Below are positions 1 through 7,540 of a stretch of DNA of 64,000 bases, in pieces. The DNA is from Opitutaceae bacterium (GTDB lineage Bacteria; Verrucomicrobiota; Verrucomicrobiia; Opitutales; Opitutaceae), in NCBI GenBank assembly GCA_016711225.1, contig JADJTK010000006.1, positions 186,001 through 250,000 of the forward strand, given 5' to 3'. Within the stretch, counting starts at the first letter, position 1; each line of letters starts with the position of its first letter. Both the position numbers and the translations under genes were made by a program. The notes beneath the pieces are model-generated. The model worked only from the letters and a program-made list of their open reading frames with translations. It had not been told where the DNA came from and did no database searches.

Positions 1-1
1 C

Positions 2-1006
2 ACGGTCCGCAACTCCGCTGGTTCGGTGACCAGCAGCTCCGTTGCCCTCACCGTGGCGGCCAAGGTAGCCGTTCCCGGTGAACTCACTCCGGTGGCGTAC
101 TCCGCCCGTGGTCAGAATGGCACCACCGAGGGCATCGCCAAGCTCTTCGACGGCGCCACCAGCACCAAGTGGCTGGACTTCAGCGGCTCCACCTGGGTGC
201 AGGTGAGCTTCGCCTCGGCGCAGTCAATCTCCACCTACAGCCTCACCTCCGCCAACGACAACCCGGTGCGTGACCCAGCTGCCTGGACCCTCAGCGGCTC
301 CAACGACGGTACCACCTGGACCGTCCTCGAGCGCCGCAGCGCCGAAGTCTTCGCCTCCCGCTTCCTGCGCCGAGACTTTGCCTTGGCCCAGCCGTCGACC
401 GCCTATCTCCACTACCGCCTGGACCTGACCGCAAAGTCAGGATCCATCACCCAGCTGGCCGAGCTCAAGTTCACCGCCGCCGTGGAGGCCGCTCCGACAC
501 CGCCCACCGCGCCGGTCACCACGGTCGAGCTCCTGCCCTCCGGCATTTCCGCCCGCGGCGAGAACGGTACCAAGGAGGGTGTGGCCAATCTGCTCGACCA
601 CTCCACCTCCACCAAGTGGCTGGACTTCAGTGGCACCACCTGGGTGCAAGTGAGCTTCGCCACCCCGCGAGCCCTCGAGGCCTACAGCCTCACCTCCGCC
701 AACGACAATCCGGTGCGAGACCCGGCCGCCTGGACCCTCAGCGGCTCCACCGACGGCGTGGCTTGGACGGCGCTGGAAAGCCGCAACGGCGAAGTCTTCG
801 CCTCCCGCTACCTGGAGCGCGACTTTGTGCTCACCGCGACCTCCGCCGCCTACCTGCATTACCGTCTGGAGATGACCGCGAAGTCGGGGACCATCACCCA
901 ACTCTCCGGCCTGGAATTCTGGGGAAGTAGGCACGGAGTCGGAACGAGCGCTCCGACGAAGTGGCCCTTGGGCCAGGACGGGCGAGGCCTTCCGCCTCGC
1001 CCTTAA
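2..1006 (+). CDS. Secreted/surface protein with two F5/8 type C (discoidin-like) domains, 5' truncated by window edge
   Basis: The open frame runs in from the left edge. Its first residues read like the end of an Ig-like domain (VRNSAGSVTSSSVALTV). Two copies of a ~135-residue module follow, at about residues 25-155 and 175-305. Each opens with a SARGxNGTxEG motif, then TKWLDFSGxTWVQVSF, LTSANDNPVRDPAAWTLSGS, and ends with AYLHYRLxxTAKSGxITQL. This is the pattern of carbohydrate-binding F5/8 type C or discoidin domains at the C-terminus of large secreted Verrucomicrobia proteins. The two modules are close duplicates. After the expected domain end (EFWG) about 27 unrelated residues run into a hairpin. 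One extra base after the last Gly would give a natural EFWGK-stop, so the tail may come from a 1-bp indel. Ligand and cell attachment are unknown. Confidence 0.8.
   Translation, partial: TVRNSAGSVTSSSVALTVAAKVAVPGELTPVAYSARGQNGTTEGIAKLFDGATSTKWLDFSGSTWVQVSFASAQSISTYSLTSANDNPVRDPAAWTLSGSNDGTTWTVLERRSAEVFASRFLRRDFALAQPSTAYLHYRLDLTAKSGSITQLAELKFTAAVEAAPTPPTAPVTTVELLPSGISARGENGTKEGVANLLDHSTSTKWLDFSGTTWVQVSFATPRALEAYSLTSANDNPVRDPAAWTLSGSTDGVAWTALESRNGEVFASRYLERDFVLTATSAAYLHYRLEMTAKSGTITQLSGLEFWGSRHGVGTSAPTKWPLGQDGRGLPPRP
980..1002 (+). terminator. GC hairpin at the 3' end of the discoidin-domain gene
   Basis: A 9-bp perfect stem (GGGCGAGGC / GCCTCGCCC) with a 5-nt loop is followed by only two T. 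It overlaps the last codons and stop of the preceding frame. It may act as a weak terminator. The same GGCGAGGC core also occurs in dispersed repeats in this window, so it could instead be a repeat copy. Confidence 0.3.
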
Positions 1007-1207
1007 GCCGGGCACGCCTCGCCACGGGCCGAGGCTGCCGCAGCAGCTGGTTCACCTCCGGTTCATACCGACATGATTGGCGGCCGACCTCGGTCCTCCT
1101 CCGGGCTCTCTGACCGCCCATCCTCCGGTTGAGGGCGGCTCCGCCCAGCCGGGTACCCAGGCCTCCGCCGTGGGAACCGACGTCGCCCTCCATACCCGAT
1201 AACACAA

Positions 1208-1234
1208 AAGGCCCCCGGTTCTGCCGGGGGCCTT
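1208..1234 (-). terminator. Rho-independent terminator for the PEP-CTERM gene
   Basis: An 11-bp perfect stem (AAGGCCCCCGG / CCGGGGGCCTT) with a 5-nt loop lies about 30 bp past the PEP-CTERM stop. Read on the minus strand it runs into CCTTTTGTGTT, a T-rich tail, so it best serves the minus-strand gene. Confidence 0.75.
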
Positions 1235-1264
1235 GCCATAAAAGCTCTCAGTACAGACTAGGAT

Positions 1265-2130
1265 TCAGGCCTTCTTGAACCGTCGATATCCGGCCAGCGC
1301 GAGCAGCGCAGCCGCGCCCATCAAACCATAGGTCGAGGTTCGGAACGGAGGCTTCCTGCTCAGGAATTCCGCCCGAATCGCAAACAGAATATCATTGTAG
1401 TCAGTACTGGACCTGGATTACCGAATTTCTCGGTTGGATATCCTCAAACCCCATTACCGTCCACGATTGATTATAGTTGCTCAATCGTGGATCAACCGGT
1501 CGCGGGTTCAGTCTATGGGGCAAGCGTCCCGTAATACGACTGCATCGAGGCCGACAGCGGATCGTTCGCGGTCTCGTCGAAAACGAAGAACTTGCCGCCA
1601 TTGGTCGGGGTGGGATCGATGATGTCGTTCATGGCCGATGTCTCGGTTCCGATGACGAAGAAATCGAGCGTGTCGCCAGCCGCGAGGGTCAGCTCGAAAT
1701 AGTCACCGAATTCTCGAGTCACATTCGGGGGCAGGGTCTGGACTCCATCAGCGAGAAGCGTATCAACCCCATTGAGCCGATACCCAATATTGTCCCACCA
1801 CCCCGCGGTTTCCCCGAGGAACACAAACTCAACCTTCGTCCTAAGATGATGATCAGCAATGCCGACAATCGGGCCGCCCAACGCAGTTGGCACCCAGTTC
1901 GGCGTCCAACCGCTCCAGATTCGATTCGCATCAGCAAACGCGGCGGGATCTCCGAGGTTGGGGCTGGGTGTCCCCGTAAAATCAACATCCGATGACACAT
2001 TAAACTCCGGGGTGAACCAGTTCTGGTAATCCGCCATCCGCAAGCCGGTGGCCGAGGTGAGCTGGTCCGACGTGACGCCATAGGAGCTAGCCGCCGCCAG
2101 CAGCAGCGCCGGGATCAGTAGCTTTTTCAT
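1265..2130 (-). pseudogene. PEP-CTERM sorting-domain protein, 3' end broken by several frameshifts
   Basis: The intact 5' part (ATG at 2130) encodes a signal peptide (MKKLLIPALLLAAASSYGV) and about 205 residues of a secreted DUF4114-like protein, stopping at 1513. Downstream coding continues in other frames: SNYNQSWTVMGFEDIQ (about 1401-1470), TDYNDILFAI (about 1370-1400), GGIPEQEASVP (about 1345-1372), then STYGLMGAAALLALAGYRRF-KKA, ending at 1265. Restoring one C in each of two CC runs turns the last junction into VPEPSTYG, the canonical PEP-CTERM signal for exosortase processing: Pro-Glu-Pro, a hydrophobic helix and an Arg/Lys tail. At least four indels lie within about 190 bp. Either the gene is decaying at its 3' end or the consensus sequence is poor there. 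The terminator at 1208-1234 supports one transcription unit. Confidence 0.8.
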
Positions 2131-2576
2131 ATTATCCGATATTTAGGTTTCGGTTGATGGTGGTTGTGGGCGTCCACCGGTTGTCTCGGCGCCGAACTTA
2201 GCACACCCGGGCGTCGGGCAGAATCGGCACCCCCCTGCTTCCGCTCTGCACCGAATCCACTCCTCCCCCTAAGGGTTTGTCCGCCCCCCCCCTGCGCACC
2301 ACCCCGATTCACCCCTCTTAAGCCACGGGTTTCCGGCTACAGCCCAAAGGAAAGCCGGCCGCCGACCGGCCTGCCACAATCGCCGAGACTGGCCCTCGGG
2401 AGACCGGTCAGAGACTGGTCCTACTTACCGCCGTAGGGCCGGTCTGCGACCGGTCGGCTTTTCGCGATTCCTGCGTTCCGGCCCATATCCGGATCAATCG
2501 GTCACAGACCGGTCCTCCATTCCACTTCATCGCGCGGAGCGCCGAACGGCTTGCGCCGCACCCGGCGGGCTACTCG
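2131..2576. repeat. Intergenic region with GACCGGTC-type palindromic repeats
   Basis: No gene is supported here. Between about 2355 and 2515 the motif GGTCNNNGACCGGTC and close variants recur at least four times (GCCGGCCGCCGACCGGCC, GGGAGACCGGTCAGAGACTG, GGGCCGGTCTGCGACCGGTC, CGGTCACAGACCGGTCC), each able to form a short hairpin. Spacing is irregular, so this is not a CRISPR array. A REP-like cluster is the best description. The remainder (2131-2340) is the PEP-CTERM upstream region with C-rich tracts. Confidence 0.5.
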
Positions 2577-2894
2577 CTACTTGAGGTACTCGCCGTAATG
2601 AGTCTCCGTGCACTCCGGACAGATCCCGTGGCTGAACTCTGCGTGCGAGTGCGCCCGGATGTAGCTCTTGAGCTGATTCCAATAGCCCTTGTCGTCACGG
2701 ATGCGTTTGCAGTGGGCGCAAATCGGAATCAACCCCCGCTGCACCCGCACCTGCTCGCGCTCCCGGCCCAACTCCTCGATCTTCACGCTCAATTCGCGAT
2801 GCGAGGTCTGCACCCGGACGCGCTCGGCTTCGAGCAGGTGCAGCAACCAGTGGCTGCGTCGGGCATGATACTCCCCGATGTAGCAGGCGATCAT
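2577..2894 (-). CDS. Short protein with CXXC zinc-ribbon-like tail (fragment of a signalling protein)
   Basis: 105 residues: an amphipathic, probably coiled-coil first half (LLEAERVRVQTSHRELSVKIEELGREREQ) followed by LIPICAHCKRIRDDKGYWNQ...SHGICPECTE. This CXHC...CPEC module is known as the extreme C-terminal tail of many PAS or receiver-domain sensor proteins, where it follows a coiled coil. No sensor domain is attached here, and the frame upstream of 2894 is closed and unrelated. The gene is therefore probably the 3' remnant of a larger response regulator or PAS protein, though a free-standing small protein cannot be excluded. There is no clear ribosome binding site. Confidence 0.55.
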   Translation of the reverse strand: MIACYIGEYHARRSHWLLHLLEAERVRVQTSHRELSVKIEELGREREQVRVQRGLIPICAHCKRIRDDKGYWNQLKSYIRAHSHAEFSHGICPECTETHYGEYLK

Positions 2895-3175
2895 GCTCAG
2901 CGGACGGTGCGCAGGTTACGGACGAAATAGTCCGTCTGGACTTCCGCCTCGAGCCCGGCTTGCTCGCCGGTGAAAGCGAGCGTGAGCAGATGGCGTTTCC
3001 AGGGGGGGCGGAAGTCGGACACAGCCGCCCCGGGCCGGCAAGCCCGCCCCTCCCGCGCCGGAAGCAGTAAGCACCAGGCGCGGAGCTCCTAGGCGCAGCC
3101 GATTCAAATCCCTCCCGAAACCCGCAAGCGCAGGCTCCGAGCCCGTTTCAATCGCCGCGATCGCCTGCCTCGACT

Positions 3176-3207
3176 CGCTCGGTCGGGCCTCGTTGCCCGG
3201 CCGAGCG
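3176..3207 (-). terminator. Strong hairpin downstream of the 41-residue ORF
   Basis: A 13-bp stem (CGCTCGGTCGGGC / GCCCGGCCGAGCG, one G-T pair) with a 6-nt loop begins a few bases after the stop codon of the small minus-strand frame at 3212-3337. No T-tract follows, so termination efficiency is doubtful. Confidence 0.35.
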
Positions 3208-3211
3208 GTCG

Positions 3212-3337
3212 TCAGGCCGCGGCCAAAGCCTCGAGGTGCTCGCAGAAGACGGCTTCACCCGCGGAGACGCGGGCCAGAAGCTCATCGGCCAAGGTTTCGG
3301 TGATTGTATCCCAGAAGTAAGCAGTAAGCGTGTTCAT
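3212..3337 (-). CDS. Possible 41-residue protein of unknown function
   Basis: An ATG frame at 3337 reads MNTLTAYFWDTITETLADEL followed by LARVSAGEAVFCEHLEALAAA and a TGA. The composition is protein-like (aromatic, acidic, amphipathic helical) rather than the Arg/Pro/Ala noise typical of spurious frames in this GC-rich DNA. A strong hairpin follows directly. I recognise no family and see no convincing ribosome binding site. It could be a real small protein or the conserved end of a lost gene. Confidence 0.3.
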   Translation of the reverse strand: MNTLTAYFWDTITETLADELLARVSAGEAVFCEHLEALAAA

Positions 3338-3811
3338 AAGTCGGTGCCGTGGAGTTAAGCAGGGAGCACTCCAAAGGCGAGAGGGCTACGTGACATTGGC
3401 GTGAAAATAATCCTAAAGTATGAGGGAACTCTCCTCTCAATTCCCTGCCTCACGGCCGACCAATCGCCCCGCGCTCGCCGCGGTGTTTGCCCACGCCCGC
3501 GGACACGGCTCGGAGGCTCGCCCTCCAGCGCAACCATCCCCTTCGGCAGGCGAGGCTCCGCCCGAGCCGGGAGCGCCTCAGGACTCCGCCGCAGGCCTAC
3601 GGCTCGGAGGTTCACCCTCTCGTTCTCCCTCTGTGTCCTCCTCCCCCTCTGTGCCCTCTGTGTCCGGTCTTCTCCGCGCTTCGTTCTCTTCGCTAGCTTC
3701 TGTGGTCTGCAATTTCCGGACTGAACGACCCGGCGGCTCGCCGGAGGCTAGCCCGCCCCGCGTCTCCTTTGCCCTCGCGGTGTCGGCGCGCCACCTGCTT
3801 ACTTTTGCTCA
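3338..3811. other. Intergenic region, low-complexity and dispersed repeats
   Basis: No gene is supported. It contains one copy of a dispersed 22-bp element (GGCGAGGCTCCGCCCGAGCC..., 3549-3570; near-identical copy at 63049-63070) and a pyrimidine-rich CTCTGTGTCC/CTCTGTGCCC tract (about 3625-3690) similar to those at about 7455-7500, 62430-62450 and 62900-62930. Confidence 0.5.
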
Positions 3812-5725
3812 ATGAGCGCCCCCACCTCGACGCCCGCCCCCTCCACCGCCCTGCGCGACGACCGTTTCCCGCCCGGCATCCCCTACATCGTCGGCAACGA
3901 AGCCGCCGAGCGCTTCAGCTTCTACGGGATGAGGCAGATTCTCTACATCTACCTCGTCGGACTCTTCGTCGGCTTCGCCGCCGAGAACACCGTACCCGCT
4001 GCCGCCCTCACCGAAGCGAAAATCCGGGCCACGCAATGGCAACACGTCTTCATGGCGGGCGTGTACCTCTTCCCGCTCATCGGCGCCATCCTCGCCGACC
4101 GTTTGCTGGGCAAATACCGCGTGATCTTCTGGGTCTCGCTCATCTATGTGGCCGGCCACGGAGCCTTGGCCATCGCAGGCCGCGCCGGCTCGGCCGGCAA
4201 CCTCGACGGGGCCAGCTTCTTCATGCTCGCCGGCCTCGCCCTGATCGCCATCGGCTCGGGCGGCATCAAGCCCTGCGTATCCGCCAACGTCGGCGACCAG
4301 TTCACCGCCCGCAACGGCCACCTCGTCCCCCGCATCTTCCAGATCTTCTATTTCGTCATCAACTTCGGCTCCTTCTTCGCCAGTTTCATGATCCCGCTCA
4401 TCTACAAATGGTGGGGACCCGAATGGGCCTTCGGTATCCCCGGCCTGCTCATGGCACTGGCGGCCTTCGTGTTCTGGTTGGGCCGCAGAAAATTCGTGCG
4501 CGTGCCCGCCCAGCCGGGCGGCGCGCTTGGGGCGCTCGACTTCGTCACCTCCGCCCTCCTCACTTTCCCGTTGCTCTTCGCCATCCACGTGGCCCTCGAG
4601 GAATCCGATCCGTTCGTACACGCGGCCACCACCGGAGGGATGGGCGCGATGCTCGAGGCCGCGGGCGCCGTCGCCCAGCATTACTGGGGCTGGGGCCTGG
4701 CCGGGGTGGTCTGCTTCGGCCTCGGGCTGCTGCTGGCCCAGGTCCGCCAACAGCGCGCCCCCGACACCGGCTTCCTGGCCCTGCTGATGTACAGCTTCCG
4801 GCATCGCGGCGAACGTGGCCCCGCCGACGACTTCTGGGCGCCGGCTCGCCGCCACTTTGGGGAGGAGGCCGCCGAGGGCCCTCCCGCCGTGCTCCGCATC
4901 ATCCTGGTGTTCTCCATGGTCAGCGTTTTCTGGGCACTCTTCGACCAGCATTCCTCCACCTGGGTCGAGCAGGCTAAGGCGATGGGCCTGACCCTCGTCG
5001 TGCCCGATCGCGTCTTCGCCTGGCTGGCCTGGGGCGCGGTGCCGGCCTCCGCTCTTTATGGCCTGATCTGGCTCGTGCTCTGGGTATCCAACATCGCCGT
5101 GCCCCGCCTGGCCACCTGGCTGGTGGTCGCGGCCCTCGTCGCCTCCGGCCTATGCGCCGGTTGGCTGCAGCTGCACGGTGGAGTTTTGCAGGAGATCCAC
5201 CTGCTGCCAGCGCAGATCTCGGCGCTCAACCCCCTGCTGGTCATGATGGTCATCCCGCTGCTCAACGTCTTCATCTACAGCCCACTGGAACGTCGCGGCC
5301 GTCCGCTCAAGCCGCTGCACCGCATGACCGCCGGCATGTTCCTCGCAGCCACCTCCTTTGTCGCCGTGGCAGTGATTCAAGCACGTATCGAGGCCGCCGG
5401 CCCGGGCCAGGTGCACGTACTTTGGCAGATCATCCCCTACACCCTGATCACGGTGGCGGAGGGGCTGGTGTCGGTGACCGGACTGGAATTCGCCTACACC
5501 CAGGCCCCGCGTGCGATGAAATCGACGATCATGAGTTTCTGGCTGCTAGGGGTGACCTTCGGCAACATCCTGGTGGCCTTCCTCGCCCCGCTGCAGAAGC
5601 TCTCGCTCACGACCTTCTTCTGGACCTTCGCCGGGCTGATGGCCGGGGCGGCCTTGATTTTCGCGCTGCTCGCGTCGTTCTACCGGGGCAAGACGTACCT
5701 GCAGCACGCCGAGGCAGCAAAGTAA
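3812..5725 (+). CDS. POT/PTR2-family proton-dependent oligopeptide transporter
   Basis: 637 residues with about 14 hydrophobic segments. Near the N-terminus is the POT signature GNEAAERFSFYGMRQIL (about residues 28-45), with the ExxERFxxYG motif that couples proton and peptide binding. Loop motif ADRLLGKYR and the second PTR2 signature GSGGIKPCVSANVGDQF follow. The C-terminal half keeps EFAYTQAPRAMKSTIMSFW, also typical. The role is inner-membrane, proton-driven uptake of di- and tripeptides. The protein is longer than enterobacterial DtpA (about 500 residues), as in many Bacteroidetes/Verrucomicrobia members, because of inserted loops between helices (about residues 225-260 and 320-360). The ATG at 3812 begins directly before the Ser/Pro-rich leader. 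No SD is evident. It appears to be a single-gene unit. Confidence 0.93.
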   Translation: MSAPTSTPAPSTALRDDRFPPGIPYIVGNEAAERFSFYGMRQILYIYLVGLFVGFAAENTVPAAALTEAKIRATQWQHVFMAGVYLFPLIGAILADRLLGKYRVIFWVSLIYVAGHGALAIAGRAGSAGNLDGASFFMLAGLALIAIGSGGIKPCVSANVGDQFTARNGHLVPRIFQIFYFVINFGSFFASFMIPLIYKWWGPEWAFGIPGLLMALAAFVFWLGRRKFVRVPAQPGGALGALDFVTSALLTFPLLFAIHVALEESDPFVHAATTGGMGAMLEAAGAVAQHYWGWGLAGVVCFGLGLLLAQVRQQRAPDTGFLALLMYSFRHRGERGPADDFWAPARRHFGEEAAEGPPAVLRIILVFSMVSVFWALFDQHSSTWVEQAKAMGLTLVVPDRVFAWLAWGAVPASALYGLIWLVLWVSNIAVPRLATWLVVAALVASGLCAGWLQLHGGVLQEIHLLPAQISALNPLLVMMVIPLLNVFIYSPLERRGRPLKPLHRMTAGMFLAATSFVAVAVIQARIEAAGPGQVHVLWQIIPYTLITVAEGLVSVTGLEFAYTQAPRAMKSTIMSFWLLGVTFGNILVAFLAPLQKLSLTTFFWTFAGLMAGAALIFALLASFYRGKTYLQHAEAAK

Positions 5726-5917
5726 CAAGTTCAAAGGGACAAAGGGCAAGCGACGCGAGTCGGCTCCGGCCTCCGCCCCTTGTTACTTGATCCTTGTTAC
5801 TTCTCCCTTCCTCGGGCTCCGCCACTTGTCACTTGGTCCTTGTTACTTGTCCCTTCCTCCCCCGCGCCCTCCGCCTTCCGTCCAATCGAAAATCGGCAAT
5901 CCCAAATCAAAAATTCC
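5726..5917. repeat. Intergenic CTTGTTACTTG repeats
   Basis: Two imperfect copies of a T-rich element (CCCTTGTTACTTGATCCTTG... at 5777-5807; CACTTGTCACTTGGTCCTTG... at 5823-5857), followed by an A-rich AATCGAAAATCGGCAATCCC tract just before the next start codon. Related copies lie at 39531-39564 and 61946-61970. No gene is seen. Confidence 0.55.
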
Positions 5918-6571
5918 ATGCGCCTCACCTACTTCCTCGACCTCGTCTCCTCCTGGTGCCACTGGGCCGAGCCCACCTGGGCTGAACTGCAAACCCGCTA
6001 CGCCGGCCGCGTGCAGTTCGACTGGAAAATCGCCCTCATGGGCCCGGGATGCTTCCCTTCCTCCGCCGAGCAGGAGAACTGGTTCTATCGCCGCAGCGGG
6101 CTCATCGTGCGCTCCCCCTACATGCTCAGCAACGGCTGGTTCGACGGCCCGAACGCCGACTACTCCGCACCCAGCCTCGTAGCCGAGGCCGCCCGCTCCC
6201 TCGGAGCCACCGGCGACACCGTGCGGCTCGCCCTCGACCACGCTGCCATGAGGGAGGGACGCAAGGTCGGTCGGCTCGAGGAATCGGTCGCCATTGCCGC
6301 TGCCGCCGGAAAGCTCGACCCCGCGGTGCTCCGCGCTCGCGCTACGTCCCCGGAGATCCGCGCCATCGTCGACGCCTCCACCGCCGTCTTCCATTCCCTC
6401 CAGATCACCCAGCGGCCCGCCTTCCTCCTTGAAGACCCCATCGGCGACCGCGCCGTGTTCAGCGGCCTGATCCAGCTTGCGCCCCTCGCGGCCACCATCG
6501 ACGCCATGCTCGCCGACACCGCCGCCTACGCCTGCCACCGGGCCCACTTCGGTGACCCGCCCGCGGCCTGA
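5918..6571 (+). CDS. DsbA/thioredoxin-fold family protein (2-hydroxychromene isomerase/FrnE-like)
   Basis: 217 residues from the ATG at 5918. The N-terminus LTYFLDLVSSWCHWAEPTWAEL resembles the first strand and active-site helix of the DsbA/FrnE/HCCA-isomerase superfamily. The catalytic motif is WCHWAEP with one cysteine rather than CXXC, so classical disulfide oxidation is unlikely. A glutathione-dependent isomerase or transferase role is possible but not shown. The middle is alpha-helical and the C-terminal part returns to the thioredoxin fold (QITQRPAFLLEDPIGDRAVFSG, with the cis-Pro region RPAF). There is no signal peptide, so it is cytoplasmic. An upstream in-frame extension exists, but it consists of repeat DNA, so the internal ATG is preferred. 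Confidence 0.7.
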   Translation: MRLTYFLDLVSSWCHWAEPTWAELQTRYAGRVQFDWKIALMGPGCFPSSAEQENWFYRRSGLIVRSPYMLSNGWFDGPNADYSAPSLVAEAARSLGATGDTVRLALDHAAMREGRKVGRLEESVAIAAAAGKLDPAVLRARATSPEIRAIVDASTAVFHSLQITQRPAFLLEDPIGDRAVFSGLIQLAPLAATIDAMLADTAAYACHRAHFGDPPAA

Positions 6572-6671
6572 GCGATTTCGCCCACGGTATTCGGAATTGA
6601 GCCCGGCCGATCCTCGTCCATCCTGCCCGCCGCACCACAACTTCCAACGCCAAGCGTCGCCGTTCCCGCCC

Positions 6672-7262
6672 ATGAAATCCGTGTTCCGACTTCTCCCCGT
6701 CCTCGCCCTCGCCACCGTCGTCGCCCCCGCTCGCGCCGACGAGGTGACCGACAATCTCGATTCCGCCAAGACCGCCTACGAGGCCGGCAACTATTCCGAG
6801 GCCATCACCGCCATCGACTACGCCAACCAGCTCATCCGCCAGAAAAAGGGCGACGAGATGAAGAAGCTCCTCCCCGACGCCCCCAAGGGCTGGGAGGCCG
6901 ACGAGGCCGAGAGCGAAGCGGCCGCCACCTCGATGCTCGGCGGTGGCGTCACCGCCAAGCGCAGTTACCGGCGCGGCGACAGCTCGGTGACAATCAAGAT
7001 CCAGTCCGACTCTCCCATGCTCCAGGCCACGGCGATGATGCTCAGCAACCCGATGTTCATGAGCAGCAACGGAGCCAAGATGGAGACGATCAAAGGCCAG
7101 AAGGTGTCCGTTAGCTTCAAGGCCGGCGGTGACAACGGCGAGATCAAGGCCGTGGTCGACAGCCGCTATCTGGTCGAGATCGACGGCAGCAGCCTCACCC
7201 GCGACGATCTGGTGAGCTTCGCCAAGGCGCTTGAATACGCCAAGCTCTCGGCGCTCAAGTAA
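6672..7262 (+). CDS. Secreted protein of unknown function
   Basis: 196 residues. The ATG at 6672 opens a clear signal peptide (MKSVFRLLPVLALATVVAPARA), with cleavage expected after ARA. The mature part starts with a TPR-like helical stretch (SAKTAYEAGNYSEAITAIDYA) and then LLPDAPKGWEADEAESEAAATSM, a beta-rich segment (KRSYRRGDSSVTIKIQSDSPM) and MLSNPMFM. This LPDAPxGW...YRRGDxSVTIxIxxDSP pattern recurs in uncharacterised periplasmic proteins of Gram-negative bacteria. I know no function for it. A good terminator follows 40 bp downstream, so the gene is probably monocistronic or the last of its unit. Confidence 0.75.
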   Translation: MKSVFRLLPVLALATVVAPARADEVTDNLDSAKTAYEAGNYSEAITAIDYANQLIRQKKGDEMKKLLPDAPKGWEADEAESEAAATSMLGGGVTAKRSYRRGDSSVTIKIQSDSPMLQATAMMLSNPMFMSSNGAKMETIKGQKVSVSFKAGGDNGEIKAVVDSRYLVEIDGSSLTRDDLVSFAKALEYAKLSALK

Positions 7263-7301
7263 GCCCCGGCGCGCACGGCGTCGCGTCCCCGTTTTTCCTG
7301 G

Positions 7302-7328
7302 CCCGGCGGTCCTTCCGCCGGGCTTTTC
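7302..7328 (+). terminator. Rho-independent terminator
   Basis: A 9-bp perfect stem (GCCCGGCGG / CCGCCGGGC), loop TCCTT, followed by TTTT. It lies 40 bp after the stop of the secreted-protein gene ending at 7262. Confidence 0.85.
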
Positions 7329-7540
7329 GTTGTCCGCCCGCCGGAGCGCGAGGCGCCGCTGGAGCCGGGCACGCCCCGTGCCCTCGCCGCAGCCGGGCGG
7401 GGCATCCGTTCGTATCCGTCGCGGCTCGCCGGGACGCTCGCTCTCAATATCCCCTTCCGTGCCCTCCGCCCCTCCGTGCCCTCTGTGACCGGTATTCGTT
7501 GCGTTCTCTCGCCTGCTTGAGGTGCGGGCGCCGAGCCTGA

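Noticed and set aside
2355..2515. Possible CRISPR array
   Set aside because: The repeats are short, variable and irregularly spaced, with no constant repeat length or spacers and no cas genes.
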